Assembly: GCA_900769995.1 (NCBI GenBank)
Contig: CAAGIT010000028.1
Coordinates: 1-12,684, forward strand
Length of the DNA stretch: 12,684 nucleotides
Source of the DNA: an uncultured Oscillospiraceae bacterium
GTDB lineage: Bacteria; Bacillota; Clostridia; Oscillospirales; Oscillospiraceae
Direction: 5' to 3'
The notes beneath the pieces are model-generated. The model had not been told where the DNA came from, did not search any database, and worked only from the letters and a program-made list of their open reading frames with translations. Both the position numbers and the translations under genes were made by a program. This document shows, piece after piece, positions 6,011-12,080 of the stretch. Within the stretch, counting starts at the first letter, position 1, and every line of letters starts with the position of its first letter.

Positions 6011-6058
6011 GCAAACCGCACTCGTCGGCGTACAGAGGTACGGTAGAGTGCGGTTTGC
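6011..6058. repeat. 13-bp inverted repeat (long hairpin)
   Basis: GCAAACCGCACTC (6011-6023) and GAGTGCGGTTTGC (6046-6058) form a perfect 13-bp stem. The 22-nt loop holds a second small stem, CGTAC (6029-6033) / GTACG (6038-6042). It lies in the convergent gene-free region between the two 42-nt repeats. No protein is encoded here with any confidence. It could be a relic of a small non-autonomous element or a structured RNA. Confidence 0.75.
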
Positions 6059-6073
6059 GCAGTAAGTCAAAAT

Positions 6074-6095
6074 GTCTTGAAAATCAAGACTTTTT
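6074..6095 (+). terminator. Rho-independent terminator after the selD operon
   Basis: Stem GTCTTGA (6074-6080) / TCAAGAC (6084-6090) with a 3-nt AAA loop, followed directly by TTTTT (6091-6095) and a second T5 run at 6101-6105. It is correctly oriented for the plus-strand yqeC-yqeB-selD-iclR operon, which ends at 5912. The stem is only 7 bp and AT-containing, so strength is moderate. Confidence 0.6.
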
Positions 6096-6154
6096 CGCGC
6101 TTTTTGTTGGATTTGTATTGCCATTCGAGCCTGCGAATTGTTCCACAAAATAGG

Positions 6155-6197
6155 ATACAAACAAACCCACCAAAGCTGCATTTTGACGTTTGGCGGC
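6155..6197 (-). terminator. Possible terminator of the minus-strand operon
   Basis: In the minus-strand RNA, CCGCCAAA (from plus 6189-6196) can pair with UUUGGUGG (from plus 6167-6174), including one G-U pair. A T-rich run GTTTGTTTGTA follows. The same stem on the plus strand has an A-C mismatch, so the minus direction fits better. It lies about 50 nt past the DUF3786 stop codon. On the plus strand a T6 run follows at 6198-6203, so weak two-way use is possible. Confidence 0.4.
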
Positions 6198-6212
6198 TTT
6201 TTTGACACTCTG

Positions 6213-6254
6213 TAAGGGCGCTGCATTTTGCAGCGCCCTTGCAGTCTGTCAAAG
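6213..6254. repeat. 42-nt direct repeat, right copy, overlapping a gene end
   Basis: Identical to 5920-5961. Here the flanking sequence extends the symmetry: 6201-6224 and 6230-6253 form a 24-nt inverted repeat with only three mismatches and a 5-nt loop. The repeat runs 6 nt into the minus-strand DUF3786 gene and contributes its last codon and TGA stop (6249-6251). Confidence 0.9.
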
Positions 6255-6869
6255 CCCCGATAAACGATCAAGGATGGCTCGGCAGGTGTAAAAAGTCGTT
6301 TCATAACGCAGATAACGTGTGGTACGTATGTCCCACAGGATCTGAAGCTGTGCCGGAAACTCCTCATCCGCCTCCCAGAATCGCAGCAGCACCGAAAACC
6401 ACGGAAACAGCGGTAAAATGCAGGCATAATCCCCCTTGTCGGCGGGTATTGCCCCAAGCCCTTCGCAGATTTGCCGTAATCGCCCGATGTTGCCCGAAAA
6501 GCGTTTTGCAGACTCTGACGGCAGGGAGTCCAATGTCAGCTCGTTTTTCATCGTGCCGCCGCGCACCGCGTTCAAGGCGCTGTGCGCACACCACTGACCG
6601 CTGGGTACGGGCTTGCCGTAGGGGTTGGTCAATATGTCGAACAATGTCATCCCCGCGTGGAAGCCTGATGCTCTCCAGCAACCGCCGACATCGCACTGCG
6701 GCAGGGCGGTTTCGCGGTTGATACGGTGCATTTGCCCTAAAAACGGCACATAGAGATACCGCTCGTCGCAGGCAAGGCCGAACTCCCTTGCGATTTTCTC
6801 CATGTCATAGGTCAGAAAACCTTGCTGCGCCGCCAAAAGCTGGCGGTCATAATTCGTCAATCCACTCAT
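6249..6869 (-). CDS. DUF3786 domain protein
   Basis: 206 aa, resembling DUF3786 proteins of unknown function found mainly in anaerobes. Recognisable blocks are YVPFLGQMHRI (about residues 40-50), a middle part with TLFDILTN and PVPSGQW (75-93), and the conserved end block LLRFWEADEEFPAQLQILWD (161-180). No signal peptide or membrane segment is apparent, so it should be cytosolic. It is the last gene of the five-gene minus-strand operon and its ATG overlaps the YgiQ stop by 4 nt (ATGA). Its final codon and stop lie in the 42-nt intergenic repeat, so the C-terminus may have been altered by repeat insertion. The family assignment is from memory of these motifs and the molecular role is not known. 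Confidence 0.72.
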   Translation of the reverse strand: MSGLTNYDRQLLAAQQGFLTYDMEKIAREFGLACDERYLYVPFLGQMHRINRETALPQCDVGGCWRASGFHAGMTLFDILTNPYGKPVPSGQWCAHSALNAVRGGTMKNELTLDSLPSESAKRFSGNIGRLRQICEGLGAIPADKGDYACILPLFPWFSVLLRFWEADEEFPAQLQILWDIRTTRYLRYETTFYTCRAILDRLSGL

Positions 6870-8794
6870 CGCTTCTTTCTCTTTTTCAGATAGCGTTCCG
6901 CTTGCGCCAACTGTGCCGCCGTCAGTGGTGCATTGGCGGTTTTTTTCTGCCGTTTTTCCGGCTGTTTCTTGGATTTCTGTACCTTCGGAGGTGTTTTTTT
7001 CACCACTTCGCCCTTTCGCGGGCGGATCAGACAGTGCGGCTCAAATCCGATCAGATCTTTTCGGTCTGCCTTTTCCAGTGCCTCCCGCACCAAGTTGTAA
7101 TTCTTCGGATCACGGTATTGGATCAATGCCCTCTGCATCGCCTTCTCGTGCGGATCGGTCGGGACATAGACCGGCTGCATGGTTCGCGGATCCAGCCCGG
7201 TGTAATACATCACCGTGGAAAGCGTTGAGGGTGTGGGATAAAAGTCCTGCACCTGTTCGGGCATATAACCCAGATCCCGCACATATTCCGCAAGCTCGAT
7301 TGCTTCCTTCAGCGACGAGCCGGGGTGTGAGCTCATCAAATACGGCACCAAATACTGCTTTTTCCCCAATTTCTCATTCAAAGCGGTATATTTACGGCAG
7401 AATTTTTGATAGACCGCGTGGCGCGGCTTGCCCATATATTTCAAAACCTCATCCGACACGTGCTCCGGCGCGACCTTGAGCTGACCGGAAACGTGATGCT
7501 CGACCAGCTCCTTCAGGAAGGTCGTGTCCTCGTCCGCGAGCAGATAATCAAAGCGGATACCGCTGCGGATAAAGACCTTTTTTACACGCGGCAGACTGCG
7601 CAGCTTGCGCAGTAGGTTTACATAATCCTCATGCGAGGCGACCAGATTCTTGCACGGCACCGGATAAAGGCACTGCCGATTCGGGCAGACGCCGTGCTGC
7701 GTTTGCTTATCGCAGGCAGGTCGGCGGAAGTTGGCAGTCGGGCCGCCGACATCGTGAATATAGCCCTTAAAATCCGGGTCGCGGGTCATGCGCTCCGCTT
7801 CGTTTAAGATAGATTCATGGCTCCGCGTTTGGACAATACGTCCCTGATGAAAGGTCAGGGCGCAGAACGAGCATCCGCCAAAGCAGCCGCGATTCGACAC
7901 CAGGCTAAACTGCACCTCCGCGATCGCGGGCACGCCCTTTTGATACGACGGATGGTAGGTGTTCTGATACGGCAGCGCATACACCGCGTCCATTTCCTCG
8001 GTGGACAGCGGCATCTGCGGCGGATTCTGCACCACAAATTCGCGTCCGTACGGCTCAATCAGACGTTTTGCCGTATAGGGGTCGGTGTTGCGGTACTGCA
8101 CCATAAAGCTCTCGGCGTAGCGGCGCTTATTGGCACGCAATTCCTCAAACGCGGGCAGCACGATCGCATCGGTCATGTCCGGCTGCGTGGTACGGTAGAC
8201 CGTTCCGCGCAGGAAGGTCAGATCATGAATATCCAAGCCGCTGTTCAGCGCATCGGCAACCTCAACGATCGCGCGTTCCCCCATGCCGTAGAGGACAAGG
8301 TCCGCCTGCGCATCGAGCAAAATCGAACGTTTCAGCTTGTCCGACCAGTAGTCATAATGCGCCAGACGGCGCAGACTGCCCTCAATGCCGCCCAAAATAA
8401 TGGGTGCATGAGGGTTCGTTTGACGTATTAAGTTGCAGTATACCACGGCCGCATAATCCGGACGTTTTCCGGTCACGCCGCCCGGGGTATAGGCATCGGT
8501 CTTGCGGCGGTGTTTCCCGACGGAATAATGGTTCACCATCGAGTCCATATTGCCGCCGCTGACCAAAAAGCCCAGCCGCGGTGTGCCGAATTCGTTGACG
8601 GATTCGGGATTTTTCCAATCCGGCTGGGACAAGATCGCGACCTTATAGCCGGCATTTTCCAGCACGCGGCTGATGATGGCATGGCCGAAGGACGGATGAT
8701 CGACATAGGCATCCCCGATGACATAGACAAAGTCGGGTGCCTCCCAGCCGAGCTTCCGCATTTCAGCGGCATTCACAGGCAAAAAACCACCCAT
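6866..8794 (-). CDS. YgiQ family radical SAM protein (UPF0313)
   Basis: 642 aa. The N-terminal part (MGGFLPVNAAEMRKLGW... PDFVYVIGDAYVDHPSFGHAII) is characteristic of YgiQ. The radical SAM iron-sulfur motif CxxxCxxC is at Cys304, Cys308 and Cys311 (RGCFGGCSFCALTFHQGR). A second cysteine group, Cys361, Cys370, Cys375 and Cys381, follows and could bind another cluster or a metal. VAPEHVSDEVLKYMGKP (about 441-457) and QVQDFYPTPSTLSTVMYYTG (515-533) are family signatures. The last 45 residues are very rich in Lys and Arg (ending KKRKKR), suggesting RNA or nucleic acid contact. The substrate of this family is not known to me. GGGAG lies 9 nt before the ATG, and the start follows the dut stop by 1 nt. 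Confidence 0.93.
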   Translation of the reverse strand: MGGFLPVNAAEMRKLGWEAPDFVYVIGDAYVDHPSFGHAIISRVLENAGYKVAILSQPDWKNPESVNEFGTPRLGFLVSGGNMDSMVNHYSVGKHRRKTDAYTPGGVTGKRPDYAAVVYCNLIRQTNPHAPIILGGIEGSLRRLAHYDYWSDKLKRSILLDAQADLVLYGMGERAIVEVADALNSGLDIHDLTFLRGTVYRTTQPDMTDAIVLPAFEELRANKRRYAESFMVQYRNTDPYTAKRLIEPYGREFVVQNPPQMPLSTEEMDAVYALPYQNTYHPSYQKGVPAIAEVQFSLVSNRGCFGGCSFCALTFHQGRIVQTRSHESILNEAERMTRDPDFKGYIHDVGGPTANFRRPACDKQTQHGVCPNRQCLYPVPCKNLVASHEDYVNLLRKLRSLPRVKKVFIRSGIRFDYLLADEDTTFLKELVEHHVSGQLKVAPEHVSDEVLKYMGKPRHAVYQKFCRKYTALNEKLGKKQYLVPYLMSSHPGSSLKEAIELAEYVRDLGYMPEQVQDFYPTPSTLSTVMYYTGLDPRTMQPVYVPTDPHEKAMQRALIQYRDPKNYNLVREALEKADRKDLIGFEPHCLIRPRKGEVVKKTPPKVQKSKKQPEKRQKKTANAPLTAAQLAQAERYLKKRKKR

Positions 8795-8795
8795 A

Positions 8796-9236
8796 TCACT
8801 TTACTCCCGTCGAGCCGAAGCCGCCCTCGCCGCGCACGGTTTCGGAGAGTGTTTCCGCTTCCACAAATTCCGCCGTCAGGTACGGGGTAAGAATCATCTG
8901 GGCAATGCGTTCGCCGTTCTCAATGGTCTGCGGTATCGTGCCGTGGTTGTGCAGGGGCACGAAAAATTCGCCGCGATAGTCCGAATCGATCACGCCGACC
9001 TTGTTCGCGGGCGCAAGATTGCGTTTTGTTGCCAAGCCGCTGCGCGCAAAGACCAAGCCTGCATAGCCCGTCGGAATCTCCATCGAGATTCCCAATGAAA
9101 TCAGGACGGTCTGTCCCGGCTCGATCGTCACAGGCGCTTCCAAATATGCGCACAAATCCGCTCCCGCCGAAAACTCCGTGCCGTACACGGGCAGCTTTGC
9201 ATTGGGATATAGCTTTTTGACCTTGACTTCCTGCAT
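8796..9236 (-). CDS. dut: dUTP diphosphatase (dUTPase)
   Basis: 146 aa from ATG 9236, typical for the homotrimeric enzyme. It hydrolyses dUTP to dUMP and pyrophosphate, supplying dTMP synthesis and keeping uracil out of DNA. All five motifs are present: AGADLCA (24-30), ARSGLAT (64-70), GVIDSDYRGE (81-90, with the catalytic Asp and the uracil-contact region), ERIAQM (109-114) and the C-terminal glycine-rich RGEGGFGSTG (135-144). An in-frame GTG at 9245 could add three residues, but it forms part of the GAGGTG ribosome binding site 6 nt before ATG 9236, so the ATG is preferred. It lies 17 nt after the hydrolase stop and 1 nt before ygiQ. Confidence 0.95.
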   Translation of the reverse strand: MQEVKVKKLYPNAKLPVYGTEFSAGADLCAYLEAPVTIEPGQTVLISLGISMEIPTGYAGLVFARSGLATKRNLAPANKVGVIDSDYRGEFFVPLHNHGTIPQTIENGERIAQMILTPYLTAEFVEAETLSETVRGEGGFGSTGVK

Positions 9237-9253
9237 TTCGGTCACCTCATTTG

Positions 9254-10189
9254 TTACACAGGGTCGCCCCTGCGGATATTGCGTTCAATAAATGCCGTCA
9301 GCGTTTCTGTATATTGCTGCGGCAGCTTCAGATAGCTCTCGCCGTGCTTTGCTCCGGGTGCAAGCAGGAGCGATTTATCCTCACTCCTGCAGGCGGCAAA
9401 GGTACGACGGCTCATTTCGCACGGAACAAAGGTATCCGCCTCCCCGTGCGCCATAAAAATCGGGATTTTTGCCGTTTTCATCGCATCGAGCGTAGAAAAT
9501 TCTTTCATATCGAAGCCCGCGAACCACTTGGTCAGCAGGTTCATCAGCGGCAGCAGCGGCCACGTCGGAACATGATTCGCTTTGATCACCGCACGGACGA
9601 TCTCATACGGCGAGGTAAAGCCGCAATCGGCAATCACACCACGCACATTGTCCGGCAGATTTTCGCCGCACGCCATCAGCACCGTCGTTGCACCCATGGA
9701 CATCCCCGTCAAAAATACCGGTTCCTCCCCACGATTCTCCCGATGCCACGCAAGCCACGAAAGGACATCCCGCCGTTCACGCACACCGAAGGTCAGATAT
9801 TCGCCCTCACTATCGCCCTGTGCCCGTTGGGAAACCAGAAGCAGATTTAAGCCCAAGCTGTGATACAGCCCGTAGGCAGCACCGAAATCGATCTCGGGCG
9901 AGCTTCGCCAGCCGTGGAAGCACAGCAGCGTTCCGCGTGCGTTTTCGCACGGGACAAACCGCCCAACCAGCCGCAGACCGTCAAACGACCGTGTTTCGAC
10001 CGTTTCCGCTGCGTGGTTTTGCAGAAATTCCTCCGCCAAAGCGACCTGCTTGCGGTATTTTCCGCTGATTTTCATTTGCATTTTCCGTTCAAAAACGCCG
10101 TTGCGCCGAAAGGCATAGGCGAAAACCACAGCAACCGCAACAGCAAGCACCACGAGCACAGAAATCAAGATGATCGCCGCGACTGTCAT
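9254..10189 (-). CDS. Membrane-anchored alpha/beta hydrolase
   Basis: 311 aa. A single hydrophobic helix at residues 3-26 (VAAIILISVLVVLAVAVAVVFAYAF) followed by RR suggests an N-terminal anchor. The hydrolase fold follows: LLCFHGWRSS (about 88-97, oxyanion region), nucleophile elbow GMSMG (162-166, Ser164), Asp252 in HGEADTFVP, and His282 in GAKHGES. The layout is that of S33/BAAT-like or FrsA-like serine hydrolases, so esterase, lipase or peptidase activity is possible; the substrate cannot be told. The start is set at ATG 10189 because it overlaps the PAP2 stop by 4 nt (ATGA), has an AAAGAGAAG upstream, and puts the hydrophobic segment at the N-terminus. The frame stays open 33 codons further upstream, but that part lies inside the PAP2 gene. 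Confidence 0.88.
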   Translation of the reverse strand: MTVAAIILISVLVVLAVAVAVVFAYAFRRNGVFERKMQMKISGKYRKQVALAEEFLQNHAAETVETRSFDGLRLVGRFVPCENARGTLLCFHGWRSSPEIDFGAAYGLYHSLGLNLLLVSQRAQGDSEGEYLTFGVRERRDVLSWLAWHRENRGEEPVFLTGMSMGATTVLMACGENLPDNVRGVIADCGFTSPYEIVRAVIKANHVPTWPLLPLMNLLTKWFAGFDMKEFSTLDAMKTAKIPIFMAHGEADTFVPCEMSRRTFAACRSEDKSLLLAPGAKHGESYLKLPQQYTETLTAFIERNIRRGDPV

Positions 10190-11109
10190 CGCTTCTCTTT
10201 CCCGCCGAGCTTTGCAAAGACCAACGGCCAGACCAGCGCCGCAAACAGCACCACGGCGCAATAGCGGATCGCATTCGTGCCCAGCCATGTGAAGCCGATG
10301 GCGTTGAACGCAAGCTTCAAGCCCTCCTTGACCGCGAGCAGGCCGAGCAGACCGCCGACCACCTTAATGATCTGCGCCCACCAAACCGCTTTTTCATTGA
10401 ACCGAATATATCTTCTCTCAATGGGATAGGCGATACAGAAGCCAATCAGAGCGCCGAGCAGCGAATAGCCGTTTTTTCGGCCCTCGTAGATATTCTCCGC
10501 ATCGTCCGGTCGTTCGAGCGGGAAATCTGTCAGGTTGGTGAACAGAACATACGCAAGGGCGATCGCCGTCATGACGCCCAGCAAAAGATACATTTTTTTC
10601 GGATCTTCGACTGCGGCGCGGACAATGGGGTAAAATACAAACACCAGCACCACAGCGATCACCAACGACACACCGACATCCGCCGGCGTATGGACGCCCA
10701 AATACATCCGCGAAAAGGCGGTCAGGAGCGCAACGGTGATGAGCAAAATGCGCAGGCCAAGCCCCTCGTGCCAACGGGCAATGCCGCCAAGGGTGCCGCA
10801 GACATTCTGCGTATGTCCCGACGGGAAGGAATAGCCGCCGGCATCGGCTTTTGCCGCCTCAACTGCCGTAAACTTCGGGTCGCGCACCCACGGACGCTGA
10901 ATCCGGCAGACGAGCTTCAAAAATTGGTTGAGCAGGGTGCCGAAAAAGCCGACAAAGAGCAGATAGTAGCCTTCGCGCTTATCCACGCACCAAAAAACCG
11001 TCAAAGCAATCACAATAAAAAGCAGTTCACTGCCAAAGTAGGTAAAAAACTGCATCACCGCATCCAAAAACGGATTGCGGATGGACTCCAGCCAGTATAA
11101 AACAGACAA
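10186..11109 (-). CDS. PAP2 superfamily membrane phosphatase
   Basis: 307 aa, with several hydrophobic segments. The three PAP2 phosphatase motifs are complete: KX6RP as K65...R72-P73 (KLVCRIQRP), PSGH at 96-99 (SFPSGHTQ), and SRX5HX3D as S133-R134...H140...D144 (SRMYLGVHTPAD). The family removes phosphate from lipids such as phosphatidate or undecaprenyl pyrophosphate at the membrane; this one could recycle cell-wall lipid carrier, but the substrate is inferred. The C-terminal half (about 150-300) adds further membrane helices not needed for the core domain. I chose TTG 11109 because GGGAGG (11117-11122) is 7 nt upstream and homologous sequence begins there; the longer open frame crosses the promoter. 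First gene of the minus-strand operon. Confidence 0.88.
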   Translation of the reverse strand: MSVLYWLESIRNPFLDAVMQFFTYFGSELLFIVIALTVFWCVDKREGYYLLFVGFFGTLLNQFLKLVCRIQRPWVRDPKFTAVEAAKADAGGYSFPSGHTQNVCGTLGGIARWHEGLGLRILLITVALLTAFSRMYLGVHTPADVGVSLVIAVVLVFVFYPIVRAAVEDPKKMYLLLGVMTAIALAYVLFTNLTDFPLERPDDAENIYEGRKNGYSLLGALIGFCIAYPIERRYIRFNEKAVWWAQIIKVVGGLLGLLAVKEGLKLAFNAIGFTWLGTNAIRYCAVVLFAALVWPLVFAKLGGKEKR

Positions 11110-11134
11110 AGCCTTACCTCCCTGTTCGTTTTGC

Positions 11135-11146
11135 GCGGGTACCCGC
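11135..11146. promoter_or_regulatory. 12-bp palindrome in the PAP2 operon leader
   Basis: GCGGGTACCCGC is a perfect palindrome between the predicted PAP2 transcription start (near 11155) and its ribosome binding site (11117-11122). Its place just downstream of the start would suit a repressor site. Chance is possible, since it is short. Confidence 0.4.
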
Positions 11147-11161
11147 CCCACAGTCGAAAAT

Positions 11162-11190
11162 AGTATACCATAAAAACCGATGCTTGAAAA
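11162..11190 (-). promoter_or_regulatory. Promoter of the PAP2-hydrolase-dut-ygiQ-DUF3786 operon
   Basis: Minus strand: -10 TATACT (plus 11162-11167) with an extended TG (11169-11170), the same TGGTATACT string as in the modE-like promoter. A weak -35 TTTTCA lies 17 nt upstream (plus 11185-11190). The start should fall near 11155, giving a leader of about 45 nt before the TTG codon. Confidence 0.6.
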
Positions 11191-11219
11191 GTCCGAATGT
11201 AACTGTTTTGTGAAGACGC

Positions 11220-11249
11220 TTGCAATCGGTGGACTTCCTGTGTTATAAT
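11220..11249 (+). promoter_or_regulatory. Promoter of the TIGR04255-metallopeptidase operon
   Basis: Perfect -10 TATAAT (11244-11249) with an extended TG (11241-11242), and -35 TTGCAA (11220-11225) 18 nt upstream. The predicted start near 11256 leaves a leader of about 23 nt, with AAAGGAG (11266-11272) 6 nt before the ATG. It is divergent from the PAP2 operon promoter. Confidence 0.75.
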
Positions 11250-11278
11250 TTAACAAAACGAACAGAAAGGAGCTTATT

Positions 11279-12064
11279 ATGTTCAAGGAAACAGAACGTG
11301 TAAGATATGCCAGACCGCAGCTTTTGGAGGTCATCTGCCAGCTCCGCTTCCCGACGATCCTTTCGATCGGTGCAAAAGATCCGGTTGATTTTCAGGAGCT
11401 GATTCGTGCCGAGTTCCCGCGTTATACCCGCAAGCTGGAAAAACTCCCGCCGAAGGTGATCGGTCAGCAGGGAAAAATGAAGCTTGAGCAGCAGCCCGAC
11501 GTCGTCAACTATGAGTTTATCTCCGCGGACGGCCGCTGGAAGGTCAATCTGACAAACGATTTCATCGCCCTTGCCACGCCCGCCTATACCTGCTGGGAGG
11601 ATTTTGCCGCGAAGCTGGATGATATTCTGGTCAAGTTTATCAACGTCTATCGTCCCGCATTCTTCGAGCGCATCGGTCTTCGGTATATCAACGCCATTTC
11701 CCGCAAGGCACTGGAGCTGGAAAACACGCCCTTTGCCGACCTGATCGAGCCGGGTTATCTGGGTCTGCTCGCTGAGGAGGACATTCAGGAGCAGCAGGTT
11801 CTCCGTGTGCTGCAGGAGGCGGAGATCAATCTGCCCGGCGGCTGCCGCCTGAAGCTGCATTGCGGCCCCGGCAAGATTAAGCGCAATAATGTCGAAGATC
11901 CCGAGGTCAAGTTCATTCTCGATAACGACATTTTCATGCTCGGCAAGGTCGAAATGAAGCACTCTGCCGCAGCCTTGACCACTGTCCACACCCATGCCGA
12001 CCGTGCGTTCCGCGGTGCGATCACCCGCGAGCTGCATGAGGCCATGGAGCCGCAGCCGATCTGA
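11279..12064 (+). CDS. TIGR04255 family protein
   Basis: 261 aa, soluble, matching the sporadically distributed family TIGR04255 of unknown function. The diagnostic N-terminus ERVRYARPQLLEVICQLRFP (about residues 6-25) is present. The middle carries the aromatic block DGRWKVNLTNDFIALATPAYTCWEDF and then FFERIGLRYINAI, with a beta-rich C-terminal half ending LTTVHTHADRAFRGAITRELHEAM. I see no catalytic motif, metal site or membrane segment. ATG 11279 is clear, with AAAGGAG 6 nt upstream and its own strong promoter. It is followed after 16 nt by a zinc metallopeptidase in the same direction, probably co-transcribed. Members elsewhere are patchy in distribution, so recent gain or loss is possible, but base usage here matches its neighbours. 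Confidence 0.8.
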   Translation: MFKETERVRYARPQLLEVICQLRFPTILSIGAKDPVDFQELIRAEFPRYTRKLEKLPPKVIGQQGKMKLEQQPDVVNYEFISADGRWKVNLTNDFIALATPAYTCWEDFAAKLDDILVKFINVYRPAFFERIGLRYINAISRKALELENTPFADLIEPGYLGLLAEEDIQEQQVLRVLQEAEINLPGGCRLKLHCGPGKIKRNNVEDPEVKFILDNDIFMLGKVEMKHSAAALTTVHTHADRAFRGAITRELHEAMEPQPI

Positions 12065-12080
12065 GTTTGGGGGTTGAGTC

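Noticed and set aside
5920..6254. CRISPR-like array
   Set aside because: There are only two repeat copies, 293 nt apart, each a terminator-like hairpin, with no cas genes nearby.
6002..6457. 151-codon minus-strand frame running from the intergenic repeats into the DUF3786 gene
   Set aside because: It translates hairpin repeats and an alternate frame of a real gene; there is no start signal or family match.
7817..8431. 204-codon plus-strand frame inside ygiQ
   Set aside because: Antisense shadow of a strongly conserved radical SAM gene.
10190..10288. Longer N-terminus (33 residues) for the alpha/beta hydrolase
   Set aside because: It lies inside the PAP2 gene, and the ATGA overlap with the membrane anchor at the new N-terminus gives a better start.
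11110..11334. 75-residue N-terminal extension of the PAP2 protein
   Set aside because: It would span the -10 box, the palindrome and the divergent gene's start; a good ribosome binding site marks TTG 11109.
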